Source: Bog-950 sp964615305 (GTDB lineage: Bacteria; Bacteroidota; Bacteroidia; Chitinophagales; LD1). From it: a stretch of DNA of 64,000 nt. The DNA lies in NCBI GenBank assembly GCA_964615305.1, contig CAZTNA010000001.1:310001-374000 (forward strand), in the 5' to 3' direction. Positions 9,087-17,726 of this stretch are shown here, one piece after another. Made by a program: the position numbers and the translations under genes. How positions within the stretch are numbered: position 1 is the stretch's first letter; every line of letters begins with the position of its first letter. The notes beneath the pieces were generated by a model. The model ran no database searches and had not been told where the DNA came from. It was given only the letters and a program-made list of their open reading frames with translations.

Positions 9087-9575
9087 CTACTTCTTACTCC
9101 TCGCAATTATCTCCGTAGTGCTGAACCCTTTCAGGTAAGGAATTGTTTTTACTGTGCCTCCGCGTTCTTCAACAAAATCACTTCCTACAATTTCTTCCTT
9201 TTTCCAATCCCCTCCTTTTACTAATACATCGGGTTGTAAAAAGTGAATCAGGTTTTCGGGTGTATCTTCCGTAAAAAGCACAACAGCATCTACGCATTGA
9301 ATAGCAGCAAGCAAAACCGCGCGGCTCTGCTCATCGTTCACAGGACGGCTTTCTCCTTTCAGTCGTTTTACAGAGGCATCTGCGTTAAGCGCTACAATTA
9401 ATCTATCACCCAATGCAGCACAGCCGGTGAGCAAATGTATATGCCCCGCATGAAGAATATCGAAACAGCCGTTGGTGAAAACAATTTTATCGCCCAGCAA
9501 ACGCCAAAACTGTACGCGTTTCAGCAACTCATCGGGAGTATATATTTTCTGCTGTATAGAATCGGGCAGTTCCAC
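9087..9575 (-). CDS. rfaE2: D-glycero-beta-D-manno-heptose 1-phosphate adenylyltransferase
   Basis: Cytidylyltransferase-fold enzyme (162 aa) of ADP-heptose synthesis for the LPS core. It corresponds to the C-terminal half of E. coli HldE, encoded here as a stand-alone protein. Motifs: VFTNGCFDILHAGHIHLL (HxGH nucleotide-binding motif), LIVALNADASVKRLKG, RPVNDEQSRAVLLAAI, VLVKGGDWKKEEIVG and GFSTTEII. It is downstream of the YbhN-like gene and panD on the same strand with short gaps, so co-transcription is likely. The kinase half (RfaE1) is not in the window. Confidence 0.92.
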   Translation of the reverse strand: MELPDSIQQKIYTPDELLKRVQFWRLLGDKIVFTNGCFDILHAGHIHLLTGCAALGDRLIVALNADASVKRLKGESRPVNDEQSRAVLLAAIQCVDAVVLFTEDTPENLIHFLQPDVLVKGGDWKKEEIVGSDFVEERGGTVKTIPYLKGFSTTEIIARSKK

Positions 9576-9636
9576 AGTTACAAAGTAAGTTTTAGTAAAT
9601 AGAAAAGCAACAGGCGGGTGTGCCTAACCGAAACGC

Positions 9637-10665
9637 CTATTCCTCTAACGCTGGTTCGCGGTTTAATATTGCGAGAAGTATCAGAGAAATTACTCCACCC
9701 ACCATTACGGAAGCTGTTTGCATAGTCCACTGCACCAAGCCCCAAGAGATAGCAGCGCTGCCCACCACACCGTAAAGTGCCAGAATTATCTGCATAAAAA
9801 TGGGAAACAACCCAAGACCACCCGGAGTCAACGAAAAAGCTATTCCGCTAAAAAATAAACACATTCCTGCTGCAAGCAATGACAACTCAGCCGTTTCCGG
9901 AAACATACGAAACCCGATATAGGGCATAATGAAATAACAACCCCAAATAGCAACTGTATGAAACAAAAACAGAAGTGGGCTTTCTACATCTTTGATAGAA
10001 ATTACTCCGCGTAACAAACCGGCAATACGCTCTTTAGCCCCTACCACCATGTTTTCGAAGCCTTTCGCACGAATTTGAACACCAATAAAAATGATAAGCA
10101 CCAACATAGCAGCACCTGTTACTCCGTATTTCACCAGCGGGCTGATTTGGTTTTTAGTAATTATATCGCCAAACGTAGCTTGCGAGTTTTTTACAATCTG
10201 CTCATAGAGCAAAAAGAATTTATCGTGTTCTGCTACAATTAAAATGAGCACTACAATACCTAAACAAACTACATCTACCAAACGTTCCAAAACCATCGTG
10301 CCAATAGCTTTATCAACCGGAACGTTTTCATAACGCGCCAAAGCGCCACAACGACTTACTTCGCCCAAACGCGGGAAAAACAGGTTTAGGAAATACATCA
10401 TCATTACACTTAGGAATGTGTTAAGCGCTCCGGGGTTGTGGCCAAGTGGACGCAAAAGCAATCGCCATCTTTCACTTCGAAAATAATTGCTGGCTAACCC
10501 AATAACAGGAGGAAGAGCCACCCAGAAATAGTTGGCACGTTTTACATCTTCCACTACATGCACTTTATCGCTTTCGCTCATTTGCCCAACAAACCAATAA
10601 ACCAAGCCCACCCCAATACCGAGTGAAATGGCGAGTTTGATGAAATTGCCTAGATGTTTTTTCAT
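9637..10665 (-). CDS. YbhN/UPF0104-type integral membrane protein (LPG-synthase TM-region family)
   Basis: A 342-aa polytopic protein with about eight hydrophobic segments. It has the family signatures LGEVSRCGALARYE, MVLERLVDVVCL (conserved ERxxD) and SLTPGGLGLFPIF near the C-terminus. Members are related to the flippase domain of lysylphosphatidylglycerol synthase, but this protein has no synthase domain, so lipid movement is possible and not shown. It lies between panD (17-nt gap) and rfaE2 in a probable operon; the link to rfaE2 hints at envelope-lipid function. Confidence 0.8.
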   Translation of the reverse strand: MKKHLGNFIKLAISLGIGVGLVYWFVGQMSESDKVHVVEDVKRANYFWVALPPVIGLASNYFRSERWRLLLRPLGHNPGALNTFLSVMMMYFLNLFFPRLGEVSRCGALARYENVPVDKAIGTMVLERLVDVVCLGIVVLILIVAEHDKFFLLYEQIVKNSQATFGDIITKNQISPLVKYGVTGAAMLVLIIFIGVQIRAKGFENMVVGAKERIAGLLRGVISIKDVESPLLFLFHTVAIWGCYFIMPYIGFRMFPETAELSLLAAGMCLFFSGIAFSLTPGGLGLFPIFMQIILALYGVVGSAAISWGLVQWTMQTASVMVGGVISLILLAILNREPALEE

Positions 10666-10682
10666 TCTGTGCAGAGAAAATA

Positions 10683-11033
10683 CTAAGGAGTAATTTGGTT
10701 AGATGCGTTTACATGCACCGTAACAGGGTGGTGCTTTTTGTATTCCTCCATGGTTACCATGCAATAGGAGATAACTATGATAATATCGCCTACTGATACT
10801 TTGCGGGCAGCCGGTCCATTTAAGCAAATGGTGCCAGAGCCACGTTCACCTTTAATAACATACGTTTCTAAACGTTCACCATTGTTGATGTTTACTATCT
10901 GCACCTTTTCATGCTCTACCAAATTTGCCGCTTCCATCAAACTTTCATCAATAGTGATGCTACCTATATAGTTGAGGTCGGCCTGTGTTACAGTAACACG
11001 ATGCAGTTTGCTTTTATATACCGTTATCATCAT
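10683..11033 (-). CDS. panD: Aspartate 1-decarboxylase proenzyme
   Basis: Makes beta-alanine from L-aspartate for pantothenate and CoA synthesis. 116 aa, normal length. The conserved self-cleavage site Y-I-G-S is at residues 22-25; cleavage between Gly24 and Ser25 gives the pyruvoyl cofactor. KLHRVTVTQADLNYIGS, NGERLETYVIKGE, LNGPAARKVSVGD and the IISY-like VISYC element are all present. The frame opens with two Met codons, so the second (11030) may be the true start. It follows thyA by ~40 nt on the same strand. Confidence 0.95.
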   Translation of the reverse strand: MMITVYKSKLHRVTVTQADLNYIGSITIDESLMEAANLVEHEKVQIVNINNGERLETYVIKGERGSGTICLNGPAARKVSVGDIIIVISYCMVTMEEYKKHHPVTVHVNASNQITP

Positions 11034-11076
11034 AGCGCGCGAATGTAAATTAAATTCGAAATGACCATGTAGCTTG

Positions 11077-11958
11077 TTAAACCGCTACTTCTGCCGCTAT
11101 ATGTGGATGTGGGTGGTAGTTGTGCAGGGTAAAATCTTCGAATTTGAATTCAAAGATGTTTTTTACAGATGGATTTATTTCCATTGCTGGAAGCGGCCGA
11201 CATTCACGCGTAAGCTGGAGTTTTGCCTGATCTATATGGTTAGAATATAAATGAACATCGCCAAACGTGTGAACAAAATCACCTAATCCTAAATTGCAAA
11301 CTTGTGCAATCATCATAGTAAGCAAAGCGTACGAAGCAATATTGAACGGCACACCAAGAAACACATCCGCACTTCGCTGATAAAGCTGGCAACTCAATTT
11401 ACCATCCAGCACATAAAACTGAAACAGCGAATGGCACGGAGGAAGTGCCATACTATCAATATAAGGTACGTTCCATGCGCTTACAATAAGCCTGCGCGAT
11501 GTTGGGTTTTTTTGAATTTGGTGAATAAGGGTTTCTATTTGATCAACAAATTTTCCATCGGTAGTTTCCCAATGCCGCCACTGTGCACCGTAAACAGGGC
11601 CAAGTTCACCCCATTTTTTTGCAAACGAATCATCCGCAGCAATTTTTTGTGCGAATGTTTTTATGTCTTCTCCGTTAAACTCACTACATTTCTTAAATTT
11701 TTCATAAGGCCAATCATCCCAAATACGCACCCCATTTTTACATAAATATTGAATGTTGGTTTCTCCTTTCAAAAACCATAGCAACTCGTGGATTATTGCT
11801 TTAGTAAAAAGTTTTTTAGTGGTTAAAAGCGGAAAACCCTCCTGAAGATTAAATCTCATTTGATAGCCGAAGCAACTGAAGGTTCCGGTTCCTGTCCGGT
11901 CGTCTTTCCAAATTCCTTTATCAATGATATGTCGAAGTAGATCGTGATACTGCTGCAT
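11077..11958 (-). CDS. thyA: Thymidylate synthase
   Basis: Converts dUMP to dTMP using methylene-tetrahydrofolate. I take the ATG at 11958 (MQQYHDLL), which aligns with the usual ThyA N-terminus; an ATG two codons upstream is possible. Motifs: DDRTGTGTFSCFG, LPLTT-like FPLLTTKK, WDDWPY, LGPVYGAQWRHW, the catalytic LPPCHSLFQFYV with the nucleophilic Cys, SADVFLGVPFNIASYA and HTFGDVHLY. About 293 aa, slightly longer than the 264-aa E. coli enzyme because of an insertion after the WDDW segment. Probably heads the thyA-panD-ybhN-rfaE2 unit. Confidence 0.95.
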   Translation of the reverse strand: MQQYHDLLRHIIDKGIWKDDRTGTGTFSCFGYQMRFNLQEGFPLLTTKKLFTKAIIHELLWFLKGETNIQYLCKNGVRIWDDWPYEKFKKCSEFNGEDIKTFAQKIAADDSFAKKWGELGPVYGAQWRHWETTDGKFVDQIETLIHQIQKNPTSRRLIVSAWNVPYIDSMALPPCHSLFQFYVLDGKLSCQLYQRSADVFLGVPFNIASYALLTMMIAQVCNLGLGDFVHTFGDVHLYSNHIDQAKLQLTRECRPLPAMEINPSVKNIFEFKFEDFTLHNYHPHPHIAAEVAV

Positions 11959-12067
11959 GTGCACGAAAATAAAATTATGACCTTACATCAGTTTCTGAAT
12001 ATACACGCTTTGTGGACAGAACAGACTACAATCATGTATATAGTGGTAAGAATTTAAGTTTTTAGGG

Positions 12068-12098
12068 TTGTAATATCTTGTTCAGTTGTTTACTTTTG
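12068..12098 (+). promoter_or_regulatory. Predicted Bacteroidota promoter for the small Cys-rich lipoprotein gene
   Basis: A TTG at 12068-12070, a 20-nt spacer, then TACTTTTG at 12091-12098, a full match to TAnnTTTG. A start ~6 nt downstream would give a leader of ~25 nt before the ATG at 12129. Confidence 0.5.
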
Positions 12099-12128
12099 CC
12101 AATAATTCAATCATCAAAAAAATCAACC

Positions 12129-12335
12129 ATGAAAAAATTATTTTTTGCAGCACTTTGCGCTGGTATGTTAATGTCTTTTAATTCTTGTAAAAAATGCGGC
12201 TACTGCAAGTATGCTAATGGCTCTACCGATGCTGCCGTTTGCAGAAATACTACATTTGGCGCACTTGGGTTAGATAATTACAAAGAAGCAGAAACTAATT
12301 GCCAGGCAGCAGGTGGAACCTGGATTGTAAACTAA
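12129..12335 (+). CDS. Small Cys-rich lipoprotein, unknown function
   Basis: A 68-aa product. The ATG at 12129 directly precedes a lipoprotein leader (MKKLFFAALCAGMLMSF, lipobox N-S-C-K-K). An upstream in-frame ATG at 12078 would bury this leader and lies upstream of the predicted promoter, so it is rejected. The mature part is ~48 residues with four more Cys: a CGYC pair, then two single Cys. This could form disulfides or bind metal. A good promoter upstream and a strong terminator downstream make it a single-gene unit. The function is not recognised. Confidence 0.7.
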   Translation: MKKLFFAALCAGMLMSFNSCKKCGYCKYANGSTDAAVCRNTTFGALGLDNYKEAETNCQAAGGTWIVN

Positions 12336-12357
12336 TCCATTTTCTTCCAATTGACTT

Positions 12358-12402
12358 ACAAAGAGGTTGTCTCGGTTATTGGGGCCACCTCTTTGTGTTT
12401 TA
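12358..12402 (+). terminator. Rho-independent terminator after the small lipoprotein gene
   Basis: 10-bp perfect stem ACAAAGAGGT (12358-12367) / ACCTCTTTGT (12387-12396) with a 19-nt loop, followed by a T-rich tail. Confidence 0.75.
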
Positions 12403-12491
12403 TACCTAAAGCAGATTACATATTTTAGTTTAACAAATAACAACTACGGCAAAATAAGATTAGGTTACCTTCGTTTATCTAAAAACAACCC

Positions 12492-13253
12492 ATGAAACTA
12501 CCATTTGTTTCATTAGCCATTGTTGTGTTCATGGCTTTTTCTTTGTCAGTATCTGCTCAGGATGATGAATTACCACCGCCCAGCAGTAAGCCTCGCAATA
12601 CCGAGGAAGTTAAAACAGATGAACGAAAACCACCAAACCCTAATGAATTTGAAGGGTTTAAAAAGCGGAGGAAAATTGATTTCAGTAAGTTTATCATAGA
12701 ACCCAACTTTAATCTTTCAATAGGGCAAGGGCGAATAGATGCCGGATTATCGCCCTATGTGGGTTATAAGATTTGGGAACCTAAGAGCCCTAAAGCAAAG
12801 GGAGTAAATAACGGTTTGTTTGCAGGTGCAGGTATTACTTATTTTTATACCGGATTTACAAATATTGACATAGTGGGCGGGAATGGAGCCAGATTAGGAA
12901 GTGCCAAAGCGCATTTTCACACATATGGAGGAGGCGTGTTTTTGCAATACAATATTTGGAGAGGTCTGTTTGCCCGTGTGCGTTTCGAAGTTTTACATAG
13001 AGATTTAGCTGACTTAAACAGTCAACCTGTACCCAAAAATCCAAATAACCTGAGTGAAGGGTTTTATTTTTCCAGAATTCAGAAAACAATACCCTCGTTG
13101 TTGATTGGTGTTGGTTATAACCTATTACAGAGCAAAAATTTCTTTATGCCAATTATGGTTTCATATAACGTGTTGCATACGGTAACCGACAAAACCTATT
13201 CCATTTACCCGCGCGGTGTTGTGGTGCAGTTGGGCTTCATCAACCTGTTTTAA
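12492..13253 (+). CDS. Secreted protein, probable small outer-membrane beta-barrel
   Basis: 253 aa with a clear signal peptide ending S-V-S-A-Q. A charged, Pro-rich linker follows (~30 residues, DDELPPPSSKPR). The rest alternates Gly/aromatic strands (LSPYVGYKIW, GLFAGAGITYFYTG, YGGGVFLQYNIWRGLFARVRFE, LIGVGYNLLQ) and ends with VVVQLGFINLF, a C-terminal Phe typical of Bam-inserted outer-membrane barrels. Similar 8-10-strand proteins are common and uncharacterised in Bacteroidota. Its 3' end overlaps the convergent acyltransferase gene by 4 nt. Confidence 0.7.
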   Translation: MKLPFVSLAIVVFMAFSLSVSAQDDELPPPSSKPRNTEEVKTDERKPPNPNEFEGFKKRRKIDFSKFIIEPNFNLSIGQGRIDAGLSPYVGYKIWEPKSPKAKGVNNGLFAGAGITYFYTGFTNIDIVGGNGARLGSAKAHFHTYGGGVFLQYNIWRGLFARVRFEVLHRDLADLNSQPVPKNPNNLSEGFYFSRIQKTIPSLLIGVGYNLLQSKNFFMPIMVSYNVLHTVTDKTYSIYPRGVVVQLGFINLF

Positions 13254-13831
13254 TCAGCATAATCAATATCCACCGAAAATTTTTCCGGAAACTTAGCTGG
13301 TATGTTTCGGTAGAAATCCATTATCTCTTTCATGTCCTTTTGCATGTCACCGCTAGGGTAAACTAACTTACCTACACCTGCTACTTTGTTTTTATAATCA
13401 AGATAGCCCAACGCCACCGGAACCTTTGCTCCGACAGCTACATGGTAAAAACCTGTTTTCCATTTTGTACGTATCGAGCGGGTACCTTCCGGTGTAACCA
13501 TTACTACTAGTTCTTTTTTTCCGTTAAACAAATCAATCATGGCATCTGTCATGCTTCTCCTCTCTTCACCTTCTTTTTTTGGTGAACGATCAATGGCAAT
13601 TGCGCCTAATGGTCCAAAAATCAGATTAAACGGAAATCTCATCCACTCTTTCTTTACAGTGTAGCGAACAGGAATGTTCATTAAATAGAAAGCAGCTCGT
13701 GCAAAAACTAAATCCCAGTTGCTGGTGTGTGGGGCGGCAATCATCACACACCTTTCGAAACCTCCGCCCACATGGTCTTTGAACTGCCAGCCAAAAACCC
13801 AAAAAACAATTTTCGAAATAAGTTTACCCAT
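13250..13831 (-). CDS. PlsC-like 1-acyl-glycerol-phosphate acyltransferase family protein
   Basis: 193 aa membrane-associated acyltransferase. Motif I is HTSNWD (His35...Asp40, the HX4D catalytic pair). Then come GPLGAIAIDRSPK (substrate-binding arm) and VTPEGTRS (the EGTRS phosphate-binding motif). At 193 aa it is shorter than housekeeping PlsC (~245 aa). This matches the short Bacteroidota subgroup often annotated as glycerol acyltransferase, so the acceptor (lysophosphatidate or another lipid) is uncertain. 9 nt downstream of holB on the same strand. Confidence 0.8.
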   Translation of the reverse strand: MGKLISKIVFWVFGWQFKDHVGGGFERCVMIAAPHTSNWDLVFARAAFYLMNIPVRYTVKKEWMRFPFNLIFGPLGAIAIDRSPKKEGEERRSMTDAMIDLFNGKKELVVMVTPEGTRSIRTKWKTGFYHVAVGAKVPVALGYLDYKNKVAGVGKLVYPSGDMQKDMKEIMDFYRNIPAKFPEKFSVDIDYAD

Positions 13832-13840
13832 AACGTTGTT

Positions 13841-15001
13841 TTAATCAAATTGAAACTCTACTGCCTGACGTACAAATACCGATGCAATTTTAAATGAAGA
13901 TGCCGCAAAAAGAATTTTTGGATTGCCATTACGCTCAACATAGTAATACAAATCGTTTACAATTTTTGTCAATACAGTAATTTGTTCTTCATCCAGGTAG
14001 GAGGTAAGTTTTGAAGCAAAGGTTAACTCATCATCTACTAATTTTTCGCTTTTACCAAGCGATGATATCAAGCAGCACTCTCGTAAAAAAAACAATGCAT
14101 ATTTTAAAAATACCTTTTGGTTCTCTCGACCTGTTTTAGAAATATCATCTATCCATTCTTGTAAACTCAAAACATTAGATCCGGAGTTTTTTTGCTTCAA
14201 GTTAAAGCAAGCTAGTAACCAATTGCGTAAAAGTTGATCGTTGACATTATCATCTCCCTCAGCATAATTTAATGCAACATTAAAGTTCCCATCGCATATA
14301 CGCGCTAATCTTCCGGCAGTGCTTTCTGTTGTTTCAAAGCGCGATAGCAGTTCATTCTTAATATCCGCATCTTCTATTGCGTTTATTTTTACAATTTGTG
14401 TTCTCGAAAGAACAGTGTTGAGCATTAATTCGCTGTTTTCAACAATTAATATAAACAAGGTGTTGGATGGTGGTTCTTCTAAAATTTTCAGAAGTATGTT
14501 GCCTTCATAGCCAAGATATTCTGCCAGCCAGATAATTTGAATTTTGTAGCTATCTTCAAAAGTTTTTAAAGAAAGCTGGCGAATTACATTTCTACACTCA
14601 TCAGCGGTAATATTTCCTTGTTTGTTTTCAGCACCAATATGCTGCAGCCATTCGTGGTAATTTAAATACGGGTTTGCAATTACAGCAGTTCTCCATTCGG
14701 TTATGTAATCGGTACTTACAGGTGGTGACTTAGCTCCGTCTTTTCTAATAACGGGAAATGTAAAGTGCACATCCGGATGAATCATTTTTTCATTGCGCTG
14801 GCATGCCGGGCATTCGCCACATGAATCTGTATCTGATTTTTTAATGCATAATAAGTATTGGGAAATTGCAAGAGCAAGTGCCAGATTCCCGTTACCTTCA
14901 GGCCCCATCAACATTAATGCATGGGGCATTTTGCCTGAATTAACCATTGCTGCCAACTTGCCTTTTATGACATGTTGCCCAATTACATTTTTAAACTGCA
15001 T
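13841..15001 (-). CDS. holB: DNA polymerase III delta' subunit
   Basis: Clamp-loader subunit of ~386 aa. I choose the ATG at 15001 (MQFKNVIGQ), which aligns with the usual N-terminus FxxIiGQ; an ATG three codons upstream is also in frame. The degenerate nucleotide site reads GPEGNGNLALA, with Asn where the Walker Lys would be, as expected for a non-ATPase delta'. A zinc-module-like CGECPAC, with one more Cys upstream, is present. KILEEPPSNTLFIL and LSRTQIVKIN are the SRC-equivalent region. It overlaps the glutathione peroxidase gene by 11 nt, which suggests co-transcription. Confidence 0.9.
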   Translation of the reverse strand: MQFKNVIGQHVIKGKLAAMVNSGKMPHALMLMGPEGNGNLALALAISQYLLCIKKSDTDSCGECPACQRNEKMIHPDVHFTFPVIRKDGAKSPPVSTDYITEWRTAVIANPYLNYHEWLQHIGAENKQGNITADECRNVIRQLSLKTFEDSYKIQIIWLAEYLGYEGNILLKILEEPPSNTLFILIVENSELMLNTVLSRTQIVKINAIEDADIKNELLSRFETTESTAGRLARICDGNFNVALNYAEGDDNVNDQLLRNWLLACFNLKQKNSGSNVLSLQEWIDDISKTGRENQKVFLKYALFFLRECCLISSLGKSEKLVDDELTFASKLTSYLDEEQITVLTKIVNDLYYYVERNGNPKILFAASSFKIASVFVRQAVEFQFD

Positions 15002-15473
15002 CGGTATCAATCATTTTTAAAACATCTTCAGAAAGAGGGTCAACAGCTGAGCCGAATATTTTTATGAGCACACCGTTTCCGCTAATCAGATATTTTTGAA
15101 AATTCCATCTTACTTCACTATCGCGGTAACCGTTTAGCTCTTTTTTCATCAAGTAGTTATACAATGGGTGGGGGTTGTTTCCAAGAATGTTAACCTTTTG
15201 GGTGAGTAGAAAAGTTACACCAAAGTTAACTTCACAAAATTGCAGAATTTCATTTTCGGTTCCAGGCTCCTGATCACCGAAATCGTTACATGGCAACCCC
15301 AACACTACGATCTTGTGAGAGAAATTTTCGTGCAATTCCTGCAACTGTCTGTATTGTGGTGTATAGCCGCAAGCACTTGCAGTGTTTACCAGCAATATTT
15401 TTTTTCCCTTAAACTTTGAAAGTGAAAATTCTTTCCCGTTAATGTCAGTTAACGTAAAATCATGAGCTGTCAT
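14991..15473 (-). CDS. Glutathione peroxidase family (thiol peroxidase)
   Basis: 160 aa. Start at the ATG at 15473 (MTAHDFTLTDINGKEF), the usual family N-terminus; the longer frame to 15572 adds 33 residues without family similarity. The catalytic Cys sits in NTASACGYTPQY, a Cys-type rather than selenocysteine enzyme. LPCNDFGDQEPG (resolving-region Asn/Phe) and VRWNFQKYLI (the WNF motif) complete the tetrad. It reduces hydroperoxides, most likely with thioredoxin rather than glutathione in this phylum. First gene of a likely gpx-holB-acyltransferase operon. Confidence 0.9.
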   Translation of the reverse strand: MTAHDFTLTDINGKEFSLSKFKGKKILLVNTASACGYTPQYRQLQELHENFSHKIVVLGLPCNDFGDQEPGTENEILQFCEVNFGVTFLLTQKVNILGNNPHPLYNYLMKKELNGYRDSEVRWNFQKYLISGNGVLIKIFGSAVDPLSEDVLKMIDTDAV

Positions 15474-15528
15474 GCCGTGAAAATAGAATTTTATAAAGGT
15501 AGTTGTGGGGGTTTTTACATTTGTTGAA

Positions 15529-16437
15529 ATGAAATTGGCGCATATAGTTAATCCTGTAAAGGTGGCGGACACAAATCAGCTTTACGTGGCGCAGCCTATC
15601 ACTTTTGAAAGTATTCGAGTGGCTAAACAGTTTGCCGAAAACCAACAAAGTGTAGAATTGTTTGCTGTTGGTTACTCAGAGGATATAGAAATTGTACCCG
15701 CATATTTTACGGTTTTGCCTAATTTAAGCCGATCGGTGCTAGATATTTTTCAATTCTCGCCTCCCAGAAAGTATCCTTTAATTACAGATGTTCTTAGCTC
15801 GCTATATAATAACACAGATGCCGACTATTTGATTTTTACAAATATGGACATTGCATTAATGCCACAGTTTTACTTAGCAGTTAAAGAACTACTCACTGAT
15901 GGTGCCGATGTGTTATTGATTAATAGACGGGGAATTTCAACTAGTTATGCCAGTGTAAAGCAGCTACCTTTGATGTATTCAGATTTTGGGAAACCGCATC
16001 CGGGTTTTGATTGTTTTGTTTTTAAACGCGATTTGTTTCCTCAATTAATTCTTGAAAATGTTTGTGTTGGAGTTTCGTTTAGTGAGGTGGCGTTGGTTCA
16101 TAATTTTATTGCGTTTGCCAAACAATTGAAGTTGGTGGACAACCTGCACCTTACTTTTCACTTGGGTGCCGAAGTAATGCCTCCACTTTTGCCGCAATAC
16201 TATAAGCATAACCGAAACGAATACGAACAAAAAATATATCCACGATTAAAACCACATCTCAATATAAGCAAGTACCCATACGCCACCTTGCCGCTTCACA
16301 AGCGGTTGGCGAAATGGATGCTGAATCCTGTGTTCAGAACTCATCAGGTAGCTGAAATGGAAGGAAAAAGTTTTTTAAGAAGATGGAAATATAAAATAGA
16401 TGGATGGCGCTTTGAGTGGCTCAATAGAATCAGATAA
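15529..16437 (+). CDS. Probable GT-A-fold glycosyltransferase-like protein
   Basis: About 302 aa from the ATG at 15529 (MKLAHIVNPVK); an ATG eight codons upstream is possible. It contains YLIFTNMDIALMPQF, a hydrophobic strand ending in an Asn-x-Asp element like the metal/nucleotide site of GT-A enzymes, then a strand LLINRRGIS and HPGFDCFVFKRDLFP. The basic C-terminus suggests membrane association. I cannot assign a CAZy family; the glycosyltransferase role is inference from the fold-like pattern. It is divergent from gpx (55 nt between the chosen starts) and overlaps the convergent acetyltransferase gene by 8 nt. Confidence 0.55.
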   Translation: MKLAHIVNPVKVADTNQLYVAQPITFESIRVAKQFAENQQSVELFAVGYSEDIEIVPAYFTVLPNLSRSVLDIFQFSPPRKYPLITDVLSSLYNNTDADYLIFTNMDIALMPQFYLAVKELLTDGADVLLINRRGISTSYASVKQLPLMYSDFGKPHPGFDCFVFKRDLFPQLILENVCVGVSFSEVALVHNFIAFAKQLKLVDNLHLTFHLGAEVMPPLLPQYYKHNRNEYEQKIYPRLKPHLNISKYPYATLPLHKRLAKWMLNPVFRTHQVAEMEGKSFLRRWKYKIDGWRFEWLNRIR

Positions 16438-17080
16438 CAATCTTAGTCTCCATAGTTTTCAATACATCTTTTTTAGCAGCCATTATTTTTTTTAGTAGCC
16501 ATTTACTGGTTTTGGTCGTTTTGTCTAGCTGTATGGTGGTTTGGTTTCCCTGTAAATGAATAGCTGCATTTCGCAATTTTTTCGTTTCAAGCAGATAAAT
16601 TGCTTTTTGTAGTAAATACTCGTAACCAAAACCAAACTCAATTTTTTTTGTTTTGCTAAACCCCAATGATGAGTTGTAGTTGTGTGCTGTCTTGTTGTTA
16701 CCTTTAACCTTGGCATACACGGTCTGCATATTAAATAATAGAAAAAACACATCTAGCATAGCCAGCGAAGCCATAACCGGCACATCAGAGTTCAAAAAAT
16801 TATCATCATAAACAAACAAACCGGTGTAGGCAGTTTTGTTCTCCCAATCAATAGAAGAAATATTAATAAGCCCTACATAGTTGCCGTTTTTTTGAATCAG
16901 AAAAAAGAAATTTTGTTCGTTGTCAATGGAGCTAAACCATTCGCGTTGCATGGTTTTGGTTATTTCGCCTTTGTAAAACATAAAACGCGAAATCTTAGGG
17001 TCGTTACGCCATGTTCTCACCATCTCAGTATGCTTTTTTTGCATCCTTTCCAGGGTAACACCATAGCGCGTAATCTTCAT
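16430..17080 (-). CDS. GNAT acetyltransferase, RimJ/RimL or PseH-like
   Basis: About 216 aa from the ATG at 17080 (MKITRYGVTLERM). A longer frame to 17272 would overlap the whole start of the divergent acetyltransferase. The GNAT core is seen in MVRTWRNDPKISRFM (typical WRN substrate motif of sugar-amine acetyltransferases such as PseH), GNYVGLINI and VKGNNKTAHNYNSSLGF (the N-x-x-x-x-x-Y/N CoA-side motif). The last ~60 residues form a basic, predicted-helical extension beyond the GNAT fold. The substrate is unknown; an aminosugar is plausible. Its start region abuts the divergent ElaA-like gene (67 nt between start codons). Confidence 0.7.
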   Translation of the reverse strand: MKITRYGVTLERMQKKHTEMVRTWRNDPKISRFMFYKGEITKTMQREWFSSIDNEQNFFFLIQKNGNYVGLINISSIDWENKTAYTGLFVYDDNFLNSDVPVMASLAMLDVFFLLFNMQTVYAKVKGNNKTAHNYNSSLGFSKTKKIEFGFGYEYLLQKAIYLLETKKLRNAAIHLQGNQTTIQLDKTTKTSKWLLKKIMAAKKDVLKTMETKIVI

Positions 17081-17147
17081 GCAACAAGTATGTAAATTGT
17101 TTTTGAGTGAAAAAAATTTTGCGTATTCTGCAACTGAAATAAACCTG

Positions 17148-17591
17148 ATGATAAATTGGGAACTGAAATCTTTCGAAGAGTTGACCCTACTCCAGTTATA
17201 CGATGCCCTAAAGTTACGACAGCAGGTATTTATTGTAGAGCAGAACTGCCCGTATATAGATAATGATGGCAAAGATTTGTATAGCCATCATTTATTCGGA
17301 TATTTTAACCACCAACTGGCCGTTTATGCTCGTATCGTACAACCCGGCATTAGTTATTCTGAGCCATCTATTGGCAGAGTAATAAGTAGTAGAACACAAA
17401 GGCGATTAGGATTCGGGAAACTACTAATGCAAAGAGCTATTGATGAAACTGAAAAGCTTTATGGAAAAACCCCCATTAAAATAGGCGCACAGGCCTATTT
17501 AAAGCGGTTTTATGAGCAGTTTGGCTTTATTGATCAAAATGAACCCTACTTCGAAGACGGCATAAGCCACATAATAATGATCAGAGTATAG
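17148..17591 (+). CDS. ElaA-type GNAT acetyltransferase
   Basis: 147 aa from the ATG at 17148 (MINWELKSFEEL). This start fits the ElaA family N-terminus; an upstream ATG at 17079 would run into the divergent acetyltransferase gene. Motifs: LKLRQQVFIVEQNCPY and IGRVISSRTQRRLGFGKLLM (acetyl-CoA pyrophosphate loop, R-x-x-G-x-G/F) and RFYEQFGFI. The physiological substrate of ElaA proteins is not established. It lies upstream of rpoD with a separate promoter between. Confidence 0.85.
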   Translation: MINWELKSFEELTLLQLYDALKLRQQVFIVEQNCPYIDNDGKDLYSHHLFGYFNHQLAVYARIVQPGISYSEPSIGRVISSRTQRRLGFGKLLMQRAIDETEKLYGKTPIKIGAQAYLKRFYEQFGFIDQNEPYFEDGISHIIMIRV

Positions 17592-17644
17592 TTTTTCTTA
17601 AAAAATTAAACTATAGGTTGCGTAAACTCGTTATAGGTATTACA

Positions 17645-17694
17645 TTGTTGTGGATTGGAGAGAAATTTTATTTTCGCGGTTCGCTAAAAAGCGA
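17645..17694 (+). promoter_or_regulatory. Predicted rpoD promoter and 5'-leader hairpin
   Basis: TTG at 17645-17647 (21-nt spacer) or 17648-17650 (18-nt spacer) precedes TATTTTCG at 17669-17676, one mismatch from TAnnTTTG. The leader then has a perfect hairpin TCGCT-AAAA-AGCGA (17681-17694) followed at once by six C residues (17695-17700), and a purine-rich CGGAGG 8-9 nt before the ATG, which resembles a true Shine-Dalgarno site, unusual for this phylum. Confidence 0.45.
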
Positions 17695-17726
17695 CCCCCC
17701 ACTTTTTAAAACTACGGAGGACATAC

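Noticed and set aside
13841..15001. HolB read as inactivated because the Walker A Lys is missing
   Set aside because: A degenerate nucleotide site is normal for the delta' subunit, which does not hydrolyse ATP.
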